60,113 bases of DNA from Clostridia bacterium (GCA_017516345.1 JAFXDC010000002.1:1-60113), one strand, 5' to 3'; positions 24,447 through 33,555 are shown, counted from the first letter of the stretch. A program made the numbers and translations. The notes: generated from the letters alone by a model not told the origin.

Positions 24447-25010
24447 ATGGACAAAAAAACGAACATAGTGTTCTATCTTTTGTGCCTTGGTGGGGGACTG
24501 CTGTTCGGGCTTGTGTTCTTTCTGGCCTTTGGTGCAGACAAAGGCTTTACTTGGGACTTAGCCCTAATATGCTTGATTGGCGGGCTGTTTTTTGCGGTTG
24601 CGTTTTGTGTTGTTTGGCTCATCGTTGAAAAATTTTCCAAGCCCTTTACGTTTGAGAATCCCAAAGCCCAAAGAATGTTGCTCGAATATGAAAAATCGCA
24701 AAGCATCTCCTTTCAGCATAAATTTTGCGCGCACTTTTTAAATTGCGGAAAAGGCTTAAAGCAGGAATTATGCGAGACCTTCATATATTTCGATGAAGAA
24801 AAGGTGCGCATCGTATTTTGTCATTTCTACAGAATTTACAGCTATGAATTCCCATATTCAAGCATCAAAGATATGCGTATCGAAGGCTATAAAACCTTTA
24901 TTATTTCACATTGTGACGGTGCAAGCATGGTTTTTTCTATAAAGGATTCACTAAATGATCTTAAAGAGCTTTTGCTCTTAAAAGGCTTTGATGCGCAGTT
25001 TATTAAATGA
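24447..25010 (+). CDS. Membrane protein with PH-like C-terminal domain
   Basis: The 187-aa protein has two membrane segments (about 8-30 and 36-60) and a soluble C-terminal part of about 110 residues. That part has the beta-strand pattern of a PH-like domain (FIYFDEEKVRIVF...YEFPYSSIKDMRI). Function is unknown. It lies with two similar small membrane proteins (25038 and 26365). AAGGAGG precedes the ATG. Confidence 0.65.
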   Translation: MDKKTNIVFYLLCLGGGLLFGLVFFLAFGADKGFTWDLALICLIGGLFFAVAFCVVWLIVEKFSKPFTFENPKAQRMLLEYEKSQSISFQHKFCAHFLNCGKGLKQELCETFIYFDEEKVRIVFCHFYRIYSYEFPYSSIKDMRIEGYKTFIISHCDGASMVFSIKDSLNDLKELLLLKGFDAQFIK

Positions 25011-25037
25011 TCTCAATAAAAGTATCAGGATGGTCAA

Positions 25038-25724
25038 ATGCGATATTTTAAGTATAAAAACGTAAATAAAAATAGAAAAAATGCCTTAAAGGAGCAATAT
25101 AACACCCTTACCAAGTGCGAAAAGCGTACGGTTTTAAATAAAAAAGTGTGGCACGTGATCTACCGTGCCACTCAGATAGTATCGTTTTTACTGCTTTATG
25201 GCTCGGTTATAGCTCTTGCAATACTTACCCCCATCCCGCAAACCCCGTGGATCGAGACCCTCGTTGTTGTTTCTATGGTCATAGACCATATTGCGGCTTT
25301 TCCGTTGTGCGCAGCTTTAGCCTACCGCATAAGCTTGCCATTGCGTGCAAGGGGCTTAAGCGATACCGCCGTAATGAAAAAAGAGATACTCGCCAAGGCT
25401 TGCAAGCATCTGAGGGAGTATTACGGACTGACAGAGCCTTATCTCATAACAAAATGCTACGATTCCTCAAACCCATCCTTCAGAGGTAAGGATGTATGCA
25501 TATTTGTCTCAAACGGCGAGCTTCGCATGACGGTGGATATAATAAACGGCTTTTTCCATGGCGAGAGTGACTGTGGCTGCTATGCGTTTAATAAAGAGGA
25601 CATGACCCTCGCCAAGCTTTTAAAGGACGAGCTTTTAATATGTGAGCTTAAAGCGGGGGATAGCTTCTTCCTGCTCGGCTATAAGGCTAAAGGCTTTATA
25701 CAAACCAATTTTTTACTTAAATAA
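25038..25724 (+). CDS. Membrane protein of unknown function
   Basis: The 228-aa protein has a basic N-terminus, two membrane segments (about 47-66 and 72-98) and a C-terminal cytoplasmic domain with several Cys residues, including DCGC. No family recognised. It follows the PH-like gene by 27 bases, so the two are probably cotranscribed. Confidence 0.62.
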   Translation: MRYFKYKNVNKNRKNALKEQYNTLTKCEKRTVLNKKVWHVIYRATQIVSFLLLYGSVIALAILTPIPQTPWIETLVVVSMVIDHIAAFPLCAALAYRISLPLRARGLSDTAVMKKEILAKACKHLREYYGLTEPYLITKCYDSSNPSFRGKDVCIFVSNGELRMTVDIINGFFHGESDCGCYAFNKEDMTLAKLLKDELLICELKAGDSFFLLGYKAKGFIQTNFLLK

Positions 25725-25807
25725 GTCTTTGATATGTTGGACGGGTATCGTTGATTGTGTATTGAAAGAGACGATAATTAAACATCAAATTTAAGAGGTG
25801 TTTTTTA

Positions 25808-26257
25808 GTGTATAGCATAAATCAAATAGAAGAATTAGCAACCAAATTTCGAGAAGCCATCGTCAAAGCAAAAAGTGCAGGAGAATTTGATGATGTTGTG
25901 TTTAAAAATTTTCCAAGTGGTTGTTGCGGGGATACGAGTGATTTGTTGGCACGGTATTTATTGAATAACGGCATTAAAACCAAATATGCATCTGGTGCTT
26001 ATCATAATATCTCTCATGCTTGGTTAATTACAAATAATGGAATTATCGTAGATATTACTGGCGATCAATTTCATGATGAACTTGAATTTATGAACTATAG
26101 CCATTGTGTTTATGTTGGCATATTAGATAAGTTTCATAATTTGTTTATAAATGATGATGATTATGCAGAAAAAGAACCAGCTGATTTTGAAAAGCCTAGA
26201 GAATATTATGAGGGTAGATTGCTGAAATTGTATTATCAAATTTGCAAATATGTCTAA
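25808..26257 (+). CDS. Putative transglutaminase-like cysteine peptidase
   Basis: The 149-aa protein has Cys in FPSGCCGDTS (about 35-44), His in ISHAWLI (near 67) and Asp in IVDITGDQF (near 77). The order and spacing fit a Cys-His-Asp triad of the transglutaminase/papain fold. Family assignment is tentative. It starts with GTG after AAGAGG. It is AT-rich compared with its neighbours and has a phage- or transfer-like look. It could be a toxin-type or processing enzyme; nothing nearby decides this. Confidence 0.55.
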   Translation: MYSINQIEELATKFREAIVKAKSAGEFDDVVFKNFPSGCCGDTSDLLARYLLNNGIKTKYASGAYHNISHAWLITNNGIIVDITGDQFHDELEFMNYSHCVYVGILDKFHNLFINDDDYAEKEPADFEKPREYYEGRLLKLYYQICKYV

Positions 26258-26364
26258 AATAGGTCAGAATACTCCTTAAAAAATTAGCGACAATAATTTG
26301 CACTAATAAGTATTTGCTGCAGCTCGCAGCGGTATTATATTGATCATCAACAAACGGAGTCAAT

Positions 26365-26907
26365 ATGAAAAAAGCATTAAAAAAGAGCAAGCACAAAAAG
26401 GGCGCTAACGTTTTAAAGCGGCAAAAGCAGACGGTGAAAAAAGCCTTTTTGGATTATTTGTGGGTTACGGTCATACTCGTTGTAATGGCACTTGCCGTAT
26501 TGGCGGTAGCGCTTTTTGGCGGGGATGAATTACGCTCCAACCAATCGATCCTTTATGCCCCGCCCGTCATTCTTTGCATTGCCGCTATCTATACGTATCT
26601 GTTTCTTCGCAGGCTTTTGATTTTTTTAAGATTAAATAAGATAAGCGGCACGGAAATGCAAACGGTTGAGATCACCTGTAAAAGGGTGAGCTTCATTACC
26701 CGCCCCATATCAAAGCATTTCACCGCTATAGTATGTATTATTTTAACGGACGAAAACGGCAAAAGATATTACGACGTTCCAACCGTCGAGATGCTGGAAT
26801 TTGTCAAAAGAGAGATAAGAGAGGATATGTTGAATAAGCGGGTGGCTCTTAACTGCTATGCAAATACAAGCTTCGTAAAAAACGTTACGAAAATAAGTAA
26901 GCCTTAA
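26365..26907 (+). CDS. Membrane protein of unknown function
   Basis: The 180-aa protein has a Lys-rich N-terminus, two membrane segments (about 31-50 and 62-80) and a soluble C-terminal domain of mixed strands. No family recognised. Start ATG follows ACGGAG. Its last codons lie inside the repeat that flanks the ABC transporter cassette; the copy of this repeat at 29843 encodes the end of the ATPase in another frame. Confidence 0.62.
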   Translation: MKKALKKSKHKKGANVLKRQKQTVKKAFLDYLWVTVILVVMALAVLAVALFGGDELRSNQSILYAPPVILCIAAIYTYLFLRRLLIFLRLNKISGTEMQTVEITCKRVSFITRPISKHFTAIVCIILTDENGKRYYDVPTVEMLEFVKREIREDMLNKRVALNCYANTSFVKNVTKISKP

Positions 26908-26996
26908 CCCGCAAAGATAAGCTGTATTCTTCGATCTTAAATGCCCCTGAGGAGTGAATTGGGAGCTTAATAATAAAGCATAAAAAGGAGAAAAAC
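26885..26996. repeat. ABC-cassette flanking repeat, left copy
   Basis: The first 38 bases are identical to 29843-29880. The middle is diverged, and the last 40 bases, including the ribosome binding site AAAAAGGAGAAAAA, are nearly identical to 29913-29956. Confidence 0.88.
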
Positions 26997-26997
26997 T

Positions 26998-28074
26998 ATG
27001 TCAAAAATCAAGAAAATTGTTTCAATGCTACTCGGAGTTGTTTTGAGCCTTACAGTTGTTTTGTCAATGACGGGTTGTAACGATCCATTAAATAATGTTG
27101 AAATGGTAACTGTAACGGATATGCTTGGTGAGCAAGTAACCGTTAAGAAGAACCCTAAAAAGGTTGCTTGCGCGTCAAGAACTACGTACGACCTTTTGAT
27201 AGCGTTTGGTGTAGCAGATAGTATTGACTGTGTTTATTACTCATTGCTTGATAATGAATGGGCGTCGGTATTTGATGCAAAATCAAACGAAAGATATAGC
27301 TTAGCATATCAAGAAAGTTATGAAACTTATATTTCCCGTGGGGTAGATATTGTATTTGCTCCTGAAAAATACATAGCCGATGGATTAAAAGAACACGGTA
27401 TTAAAGCATTAAACGTTAGCTTGTATGGTAACCCTGATTTTAGCGGATACGTCTATTTCTTTGCTGATTTGGTAAAACAAATTTGGGATAGTGAAGAAGT
27501 AGCACAAAAAGTAGATGCTTGGAAAGCGCATATGAGAAACACTATTTCGGGTATTCAAACGGAGCTTGCAAAGCATAATGACGAGCAAAGGACGGTTTAT
27601 TACGTGCGCGGTGATAAAAATAAGGGCGTAGGCTATACGGATACGGTTGGCTCATTTACGGAATATGCCTATAAAGTGCTTGGTATGAAACCTTTAAATG
27701 ACCAATTTGTATCAAATAAGCCTTCCGCGGAAGAGATTTGTCAGCAGGACCCCGATGTGTTCGTAGTTGGCGGTATTTACCAAAAAACTTTAATGAACGC
27801 ATTGCAAGAAGAGCCTTATAAGAACCTTGATTCGGTAAAAAACGGACAAGTTTTCAATATTCCTATCGGGCTTACGATGTTTGAACAATTAGGGGTATTC
27901 TCTCCGGTCTTCCTTTGCGATCAAGCTAATAAGCTTTATCCTGATTATTTCAATTACGACGTTAAAAAGCAAATTCAAGATTTAAGCAAGGAATTCTTTG
28001 GTGTGATACTTACGGATACGGAAGCACAAAATATGCTTAACGGTTTGAGCATGGAGGGGAACTTGCTTGCTTAA
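26998..28074 (+). CDS. Siderophore/cobalamin-type ABC substrate-binding lipoprotein
   Basis: The 358-aa protein has a signal peptide with lipobox (LSMTGC, Cys near 27) and two lobes of the class III binding-protein fold (about 50-150 and 205-330) joined by a long helix. The opening VTVTDMLGEQVTVKKNPKKVAC is typical of BtuF/FhuD/FepB-like proteins. It binds an iron-siderophore, heme or corrinoid outside the membrane and passes it to the permease that follows. The leader is a copy of the one before the metallophosphoesterase at 29958. Confidence 0.88.
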   Translation: MSKIKKIVSMLLGVVLSLTVVLSMTGCNDPLNNVEMVTVTDMLGEQVTVKKNPKKVACASRTTYDLLIAFGVADSIDCVYYSLLDNEWASVFDAKSNERYSLAYQESYETYISRGVDIVFAPEKYIADGLKEHGIKALNVSLYGNPDFSGYVYFFADLVKQIWDSEEVAQKVDAWKAHMRNTISGIQTELAKHNDEQRTVYYVRGDKNKGVGYTDTVGSFTEYAYKVLGMKPLNDQFVSNKPSAEEICQQDPDVFVVGGIYQKTLMNALQEEPYKNLDSVKNGQVFNIPIGLTMFEQLGVFSPVFLCDQANKLYPDYFNYDVKKQIQDLSKEFFGVILTDTEAQNMLNGLSMEGNLLA

Positions 28075-29083
28075 TAAAAAGAAAAGGTTGACAATGGGCG
28101 TATATTTTACGCTTGTGAGTCTTACCCTTGTGGGTGTATTCATTTTGGCTCTGATAATAGGTAGATATGATATATCTATCGAGACTTTATTCGAAATGTT
28201 ATTTAGTCAAAGCGGATATGAAATAGAGCGAAGCATTGTACTGAATTTGCGTTTGCCCAGAACGATTATCGCGGCGCTTACGGGACTTGCCTTAAGCGTT
28301 TCGGGTCTTTTATATCAAGAAACCTTTCAAAACAAGTTGGTTTCGCCCGATTTGCTTGGCGTGTCTTCGGGCGCAGGCGTTGGCGCGGCACTTTCTATCG
28401 TACTTGGTTTATCGTCGGTATTTGTAAGTTTCTTTGCTTTTGGATTTGGTGTTTTGACGGTGCTCGCAACGATGTTTGTCGCAAAAGCATTTCAAAATAA
28501 ATCATCAATGGTATTAACACTTTCGGGCATTATCGTTGGTGGTTGTATGGGCGCGGTATTATCGTTTATTAAATATCTTGCCGACGCGGAAACAACGCTT
28601 GCGAGTATTACGTTTTGGTTGATGGGCTCGTTTGAACATTCCATAATTGAAAATGTGTACATATTGTTGCCGATTGTGGCAGTGTGTTCAATAACTATCT
28701 TATCTATTAGTTGGAGAATTAATATTGTCGCTTTAGGTAGAGAAGAAGCACAAACAAAAGGGATAAATTATAGATTTTATCGTACTCTTATTATCATTAT
28801 TGCTACGTTGCTTACTGCAAGTTCGGTTGCATTTGCCGGAACGATCAGTTGGATAGGACTGGTTGTTCCGCATATCGTTAGACTAATGGTTGGACGTGAT
28901 ACGAAGAAAACAATTCCTATGTGTATGCTTTTTGGAGCTACGTTTATGGTGATAGTGGACATTCTTTCTCGTGTATTTACAGCAGCAGAAATTCCTTTGT
29001 CAGCGGTAACGGGTTTCTTTGGTACGGTTATTTTCGTTGTATTACTTTTTGTAAGGAGGAATACGATCAGTGAAAATGATTGA
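28067..29083 (+). CDS. FecCD-family ABC permease
   Basis: The 338-aa protein has about ten membrane segments and family blocks RLPRTIIAALTGLALSVSG, LLGVSSGAGVGA and the ATPase-coupling stretch GTISWIGLVVPHIVR. It is the transmembrane part of a siderophore- or vitamin B12-type importer, acting as a homodimer. It starts at TTG (28067), seven bases after GGAGGGG, and overlaps the end of the binding protein by eight bases. Confidence 0.92.
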   Translation: MLNKKKRLTMGVYFTLVSLTLVGVFILALIIGRYDISIETLFEMLFSQSGYEIERSIVLNLRLPRTIIAALTGLALSVSGLLYQETFQNKLVSPDLLGVSSGAGVGAALSIVLGLSSVFVSFFAFGFGVLTVLATMFVAKAFQNKSSMVLTLSGIIVGGCMGAVLSFIKYLADAETTLASITFWLMGSFEHSIIENVYILLPIVAVCSITILSISWRINIVALGREEAQTKGINYRFYRTLIIIIATLLTASSVAFAGTISWIGLVVPHIVRLMVGRDTKKTIPMCMLFGATFMVIVDILSRVFTAAEIPLSAVTGFFGTVIFVVLLFVRRNTISEND

Positions 29084-29858
29084 CGTTAAGAATCTTACCT
29101 TTCAATATCAAAGAAAAGGAAAACTTGTTTTAGATAAATTAAATTTTGCTTGCGAAAAGGGCACGGTAAATGTTTTAATTGGATTGAATGGCTCGGGAAA
29201 AACAACTTTAATCAAAACAATAGCGGGATTATTAGAAAATTATCAAGGTGAGGTTTATATAGATGGTAAAAGCTTGAAAGAGCTTTCGATAAAGCAGCGG
29301 GCAAAGATAATGGCATATGTTTCGCAACGTTCTAATGCAGTTGACGATTTTTCCGTGATGGATTATTTGTTGTTCGGGACTGTTAATAAAATGAATTTTT
29401 ATCAATCGCCTAAAGAAGATGATAAAAATAAAGTTTTGGATTGTGCTAATCAGTTTAGGATTGAGCATTTGCTTGATAAAAAACTGGGCGAAATTAGTGG
29501 CGGTGAAAGACAAATTGTTTCTATTTGTGGAGCAATAGTACAAGATGCTGATTTAATTATTTTGGATGAACCAACTTCGGCGCTTGATATTAAAAATCAA
29601 CACTCCGTTTTATCTATCATTAAGATAATTGCTAAGGAACAAGGAAAAACGTTTATTTTATCATCACATAATCCTAACCACGCTTTGTATTTGGATAGTA
29701 ACGTATTTTTGTTAAAGAACGGAAGTATTTTAGCGCAAGGACGGGCAGAAGATATCATAAATGTTGAAACCTTAAAAAGCGTTTACGGAGAAGATATTTG
29801 TTATAGTACGGAACTTGCATATAGAGAAATATCTTTCAGCGATTACGAAAATAAGTAA
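29070..29858 (+). CDS. ABC transporter ATPase (siderophore/B12 type)
   Basis: The 262-aa protein has Walker A GLNGSGKTT (near 37), signature ISGGERQ (near 140), Walker B LIILDEP (near 160) and a switch His in LSSHNP. It powers the permease encoded just before it, whose end it overlaps by 14 bases. GTG start after AAGGAGG. Its last four codons (YENK-stop) come from the right flanking repeat, which suggests the gene end was reshaped when the cassette entered. Confidence 0.92.
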   Translation: MKMIDVKNLTFQYQRKGKLVLDKLNFACEKGTVNVLIGLNGSGKTTLIKTIAGLLENYQGEVYIDGKSLKELSIKQRAKIMAYVSQRSNAVDDFSVMDYLLFGTVNKMNFYQSPKEDDKNKVLDCANQFRIEHLLDKKLGEISGGERQIVSICGAIVQDADLIILDEPTSALDIKNQHSVLSIIKIIAKEQGKTFILSSHNPNHALYLDSNVFLLKNGSILAQGRAEDIINVETLKSVYGEDICYSTELAYREISFSDYENK

Positions 29859-29956
29859 GCCTTAACCCGCAAAGATAAGCCGTATTCGACGGTCTTGCAA
29901 TGCTCCCGCAGAGTGAATGAGGAGCTTAATAATAAAGCATAAAAAGGAGAAAAAAC
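29843..29956. repeat. ABC-cassette flanking repeat, right copy
   Basis: Direct partner of 26885-26996. It contains the end of the ATPase gene, a possible hairpin (GCTCC with GGAGC, 29901-29925) and the ribosome binding site of the next gene. Confidence 0.88.
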
Positions 29957-29957
29957 A

Positions 29958-30665
29958 ATGAAGCTCGGAATCTTTACCGACCCGCACTATTGCAATAAGG
30001 AAATAACCTGCGTCACCCGCAGATCACTTTTGTCATATCAAAAAATAAAAGAAGCAATGGAGCATTTTGCAAAGGAAAGCGTGGATGCGGTAATCTGCCT
30101 TGGCGATCTTATTGACGATTGCGACTCCTACGAGGGAAACGTAAAGTACGCGCTAAAGCTTACAGAGCTTATAAACGGCTATAGAATTCCCTTTTATTGC
30201 CTTATGGGAAATCACGACCACCTTGATTTTACCCGTGAGGATTTTGCCCGCATAACCGGAGCAACACCCCCCTTCAGCATCATTATGGGGGATAGTCTGC
30301 TTGTGTTCCTTGACTGTAACCATCACGATGACGGCGAGCCATACAGCCCCAAAAGAGCCGATTGGACAAACTCGTATCTTCCAAAGGCTCAGCTTGATGA
30401 GCTTGAGCGCGTCCTTGGCGAAGATAAGGATAAAAAAGCCTATATCTTTTCCCATCAGCCCCTTGAAAATACCCTTGAGCCTGTGCATACCGTAAGAAAC
30501 GGACAAGCCGTGCGGGATATCTTTAAAAAAGCGGGTAACGTAATGCGTGCCTTTGCGGGTCACTTCCATCCCGGCAACGAGGTCACCATCGACGGCGTTA
30601 TCTATACCACCCTCCCCGCAATGTGCGAGGGCGAGCAAAACAGGTATACAATAATAGAGATTTAA
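29958..30665 (+). CDS. Calcineurin-like metallophosphoesterase
   Basis: The 235-aa protein shows the metallophosphatase blocks DPHY, GDLIDD, GNHD, a middle His in FSHQP and the terminal GHFHPG. It would hydrolyse a phosphomonoester or diester with two metal ions in the cytoplasm. The start is ATG after AAAAGGAG. It precedes a PHP-family phosphatase, an SDR enzyme and a cyclase-like protein in the same direction. Spacing suggests one functional set whose substrate is unknown. Confidence 0.88.
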   Translation: MKLGIFTDPHYCNKEITCVTRRSLLSYQKIKEAMEHFAKESVDAVICLGDLIDDCDSYEGNVKYALKLTELINGYRIPFYCLMGNHDHLDFTREDFARITGATPPFSIIMGDSLLVFLDCNHHDDGEPYSPKRADWTNSYLPKAQLDELERVLGEDKDKKAYIFSHQPLENTLEPVHTVRNGQAVRDIFKKAGNVMRAFAGHFHPGNEVTIDGVIYTTLPAMCEGEQNRYTIIEI

Positions 30666-30669
30666 TTAT

Positions 30670-30689
30670 GCACATATATGCATATGTGC
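30670..30689. promoter_or_regulatory. Palindrome between phosphoesterase and PHP gene
   Basis: GCACATAT and ATATGTGC flank ATGC. No T-run follows, so it looks more like an operator than a terminator. Confidence 0.35.
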
Positions 30690-30735
30690 GATGAGCCCGT
30701 AATTTTAACCCTGAATCAACAAGGGAGATATAATA

Positions 30736-31485
30736 ATGATACAAGACCTTCATTCACATACCTACTATTCCTTTTGCGGTAAGGATTCTCCGCAGGCCGT
30801 GGTTGAGGCGGCAATAAAGGGGGGAATAGAGCTCTTCGGCATTTGTGACCATAACTACGGAATAGGTATGGCTCGATTTGATGCCTATCTTCAGCCAAGA
30901 AGCGTTATTGCGCCCACCGCCATAAGCTGGCTGATGCAAAAGTATTACGATCACATATCCCTCATTAAGGAAAAATATAAGGATGATATAAAAGTTCTTT
31001 GCGGCGTGGAGGTTGCCACTCAGACCCGCGATTACAAGGCCGAGCTTCCCGAAAACGAGGATATCTCCATGTTTGATTATTGCCTTATAGAGAACCTTGA
31101 CGACTCCAGCTCCATTGCTAAGGGCGATCTTTTCTCCTTTGCCAAAAGGTGCGGCTGCCCCGCGGTGGGTGTGGCCCATACCGATATGTTTGCCTTTATA
31201 AAAAGCCTTGGTGAGGATCCGCTTGAATACTTCTCCCGCATGGCAGAGCAAAACATCTTCTGGGAAATGAACGTTTCCTACGATAGCATCCACGGCTATC
31301 GGGAGCATCCGTATATGCTGGAGTTTTTTAAAAACGAGCAGCAGCAGGATATCGTGCGTGCATCGGGGGTGCGCCTCAGCGTTGGCTTTGACGGCCACCG
31401 CGTGGAGGATTATCTCCCCGAGAGGATAAAGGATCATAATAAGCGTATAACCGAGCTTGGCATCAAGCTTGCATTTGAGGAGTAA
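30736..31485 (+). CDS. PHP-domain phosphoesterase
   Basis: The 249-aa protein has PHP metal-binding blocks HSHTYYS (residues 5-11) and CDHN, a middle Glu in GVEV, and terminal GFDGHR. It is related to the HisK-type histidinol-phosphatases, but without a his gene nearby that role is not assured. It ends three bases before the SDR gene and is clearly cotranscribed with it. Confidence 0.85.
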   Translation: MIQDLHSHTYYSFCGKDSPQAVVEAAIKGGIELFGICDHNYGIGMARFDAYLQPRSVIAPTAISWLMQKYYDHISLIKEKYKDDIKVLCGVEVATQTRDYKAELPENEDISMFDYCLIENLDDSSSIAKGDLFSFAKRCGCPAVGVAHTDMFAFIKSLGEDPLEYFSRMAEQNIFWEMNVSYDSIHGYREHPYMLEFFKNEQQQDIVRASGVRLSVGFDGHRVEDYLPERIKDHNKRITELGIKLAFEE

Positions 31486-31487
31486 TT

Positions 31488-32192
31488 ATGTTTAAGGATA
31501 AGGTAGCTGTAATTACAGGCGGCGCGCACGGTATAGGAAGGGCAACCGCTGAGGCATTTAAGAAGCAAGGAGCGACGGTTTTTGTCATTGACATCGCCCA
31601 AGGGGATCATTTTGTCGGAGATATCTCTGAAAAGGATACGCTGGAGCGCTTTGCAAAACACGTGCTTGAAAACGCTGACGGCGTGGATTATCTGATCAAT
31701 AACGCACCTCCCGCAATGAGAGGAATAGACTCCTGCTCCTATGAAGAATTCGAGCAAGCCCTGAGCGTAGGCGTAACCGCACCGTTTTACCTGACAAAGC
31801 TGTTTTTGCCCGCCTTTAAAAAGGGTGCGGCGGTAATAAATATCTCGTCCACGCGAAGCTCAATGAGTCAACCGCAGACCGAGAGCTACACCGCGGCAAA
31901 GGGCGGGATAAGCGCGCTTACCCATGCCATGGCTGTATCTCTTGCGGGCAAGGTGCGGGTGTGCAGTATCTCACCGGGGTGGATAGACACCTACGGCAAT
32001 GCCTATAGCGGTGCCGACGCGCTTCAGCATCCCTCTGCAAGGGTGGGGGTGCCCGAGGATATTGCCCGAACGGTTCTGTTTTTGTGCTCGGAAAACGCCG
32101 CATTTATAAACGGAGAGGATATAACCGTGGACGGCGGAATGACAAAGCTTATGATATACCATAACGATTTTGGCTGGAAGCTGGAGGAATAG
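31488..32192 (+). CDS. Short-chain dehydrogenase/reductase
   Basis: The 234-aa protein has the classical SDR motifs: nucleotide site TGGAHGIGRA (about 10-19), NNAP, catalytic Ser in ISSTRS, YTAAK (Tyr and Lys) and SPGWIDT. It reduces or oxidises a hydroxyl or keto group using NAD(P)H. It lies between the PHP and cyclase genes with almost no gaps. Confidence 0.92.
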   Translation: MFKDKVAVITGGAHGIGRATAEAFKKQGATVFVIDIAQGDHFVGDISEKDTLERFAKHVLENADGVDYLINNAPPAMRGIDSCSYEEFEQALSVGVTAPFYLTKLFLPAFKKGAAVINISSTRSSMSQPQTESYTAAKGGISALTHAMAVSLAGKVRVCSISPGWIDTYGNAYSGADALQHPSARVGVPEDIARTVLFLCSENAAFINGEDITVDGGMTKLMIYHNDFGWKLEE

Positions 32193-32196
32193 TGCG

Positions 32197-32790
32197 TTGA
32201 AGATCATTGATATCTCTCAGGAGGTCTTTTCTGCTTGCGTGTATCCGGGCGACCCTGCACCGCATAAGGAGATACTGCAAAATATGGAGGAGGGCGCTCT
32301 TTATAACCTTACTGCATTTTCCATGTGTGCCCATAACGGCACCCACGTCGATGCGCCAAAGCATTTTATTAAGGATGGCCCCGCTATAGATGATATCCCT
32401 CTTGAAGTGACGGTGGGGTATTGCTACGTAGCGCGCTTTGACGGCATAATTACCCGTGATGCGGCTCTGGGCATATTGCATGAGGCTCAGATCTCACACC
32501 CTGAGGCGGCAAAGCGGTTGCTGATAGCGGGTGATGCCGAGCTTTCCCTTGAGGCGGCAGAGCTGCTTGCCCAAAAAGGCATATTGCTCTTTGGAAACGA
32601 GTCGCAAACCGTGGGAAATGAAAGTGCGCCCATGGCGGTGCACAAGGCCTTGCTTGGGAAAAATGTTGTGCTTCTTGAAGGGATCCGCCTTAATTGCGTA
32701 GAGCAGGGGGTATATATTTTAAATGCCTCACCGCTATCTCTTGCGGGCTCGGACGGTGCCCCCACAAGAGCCATCCTCATTAAGCCATGA
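32197..32790 (+). CDS. Cyclase/kynurenine-formamidase-like metal hydrolase
   Basis: The 197-aa protein belongs to the cyclase family (PF04199). The metal site motif is HNGTHVDAPKHF, and the opening DISQEVFSACVYPGDP is also typical. Members hydrolyse formyl- or ring-amide bonds. No tryptophan-degradation genes are near, so kynurenine formamidase is only one option. I chose TTG 32197, with GGAGGA nine bases upstream, because the domain begins right there; an in-frame TTG at 32170 lies inside the SDR gene. Confidence 0.85.
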   Translation: MKIIDISQEVFSACVYPGDPAPHKEILQNMEEGALYNLTAFSMCAHNGTHVDAPKHFIKDGPAIDDIPLEVTVGYCYVARFDGIITRDAALGILHEAQISHPEAAKRLLIAGDAELSLEAAELLAQKGILLFGNESQTVGNESAPMAVHKALLGKNVVLLEGIRLNCVEQGVYILNASPLSLAGSDGAPTRAILIKP

Positions 32791-32796
32791 TTTTAT

Positions 32797-32824
32797 TTGC
32801 CATTTTTTAAAAATATGATATAAT
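32797..32824 (+). promoter_or_regulatory. Promoter of the ECF S-component gene
   Basis: TTGCCA (32797-32802), 16 bases, TATAAT (32819-32824). The 110-base leader contains the inverted repeat AAAGGTA/TACCTTT. I recognise no riboswitch in it. Confidence 0.6.
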
Positions 32825-32933
32825 ATTAAAAACATATTTGATATTCGCTTTTTAAGGAGCATATGAGCTTTTTGAAAGGTAATATATAAATTTATGCGTT
32901 GTACCTTTTAAGGACGACAGCAAGGAGGAATTT

Positions 32934-33518
32934 ATGTCAAATATCACAAAAAGAGAGTCGACCAGGACACTTGTGCTTGGAGCGATACTCACGGGTCTTG
33001 TATTTTTATTGCAAATGCTGGGCTCCTTTATTCACATCGGACCGTTTTCCATTTCGCTTGTGCTTGTGCCCATAGTTATCGGCGCGGCGACCTGTAATTG
33101 GAAGATAAGCGCATGGCTCGGCACCGTTTTCGGTATAGCCGTGCTTGTTTCGGGGGATGCGGCATCGTTTCTGGCAATAGACGTAGCGGGAACGGTGGTC
33201 ACTGTGCTTTTAAAGGGCATGTTGTGCGGCCTCGTGGCGGGCCTTGTATACAAGCTGCTCGAAAAGAAAAACAGATACCTTGCAGTGGTGGCTTCCGCAA
33301 TAGTTTGCCCGATCGTAAATACCGGTGTGTTTTTACTTGGATGCCTTGTCTTTTTCCTTCCCACGGTGGCCTCTTGGGGCGCGGCCGAAGGGTATCAGAA
33401 CGTGGCGGCTTATATGTTCCTTGGACTTGCGGGTGGCAACTTCCTGGTGGAGCTGTTGATAAATATCATCTTGAGCCCTGTGATAGTCAGAATACTTAAC
33501 ATCAGAAAAAAAGCCTGA
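32934..33518 (+). CDS. ECF transporter S component
   Basis: The 194-aa integral membrane protein has about six segments, a Lys/Arg-rich N-terminus and a compact size. This matches substrate-binding S components of energy-coupling-factor vitamin importers. The closest feel is the PanT/FolT-like group, but the vitamin cannot be told from sequence alone. It would share the ECF ATPase/T module encoded elsewhere. Start ATG follows AAGGAGG. Confidence 0.82.
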   Translation: MSNITKRESTRTLVLGAILTGLVFLLQMLGSFIHIGPFSISLVLVPIVIGAATCNWKISAWLGTVFGIAVLVSGDAASFLAIDVAGTVVTVLLKGMLCGLVAGLVYKLLEKKNRYLAVVASAIVCPIVNTGVFLLGCLVFFLPTVASWGAAEGYQNVAAYMFLGLAGGNFLVELLINIILSPVIVRILNIRKKA

Positions 33519-33526
33519 AACCAACT

Positions 33527-33554
33527 GTCCGCACCATTGTTGCGGACTTTTTTT
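33527..33554 (+). terminator. Terminator after ECF S component
   Basis: GTCCGC and GCGGAC pair around nine bases, then seven T. Confidence 0.85.
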
Positions 33555-33555
33555 A

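Noticed and set aside
32825-32933. Riboswitch before the ECF S component
   Set aside because: Only a short inverted repeat is visible; no TPP, FMN, folate or preQ1 motif.
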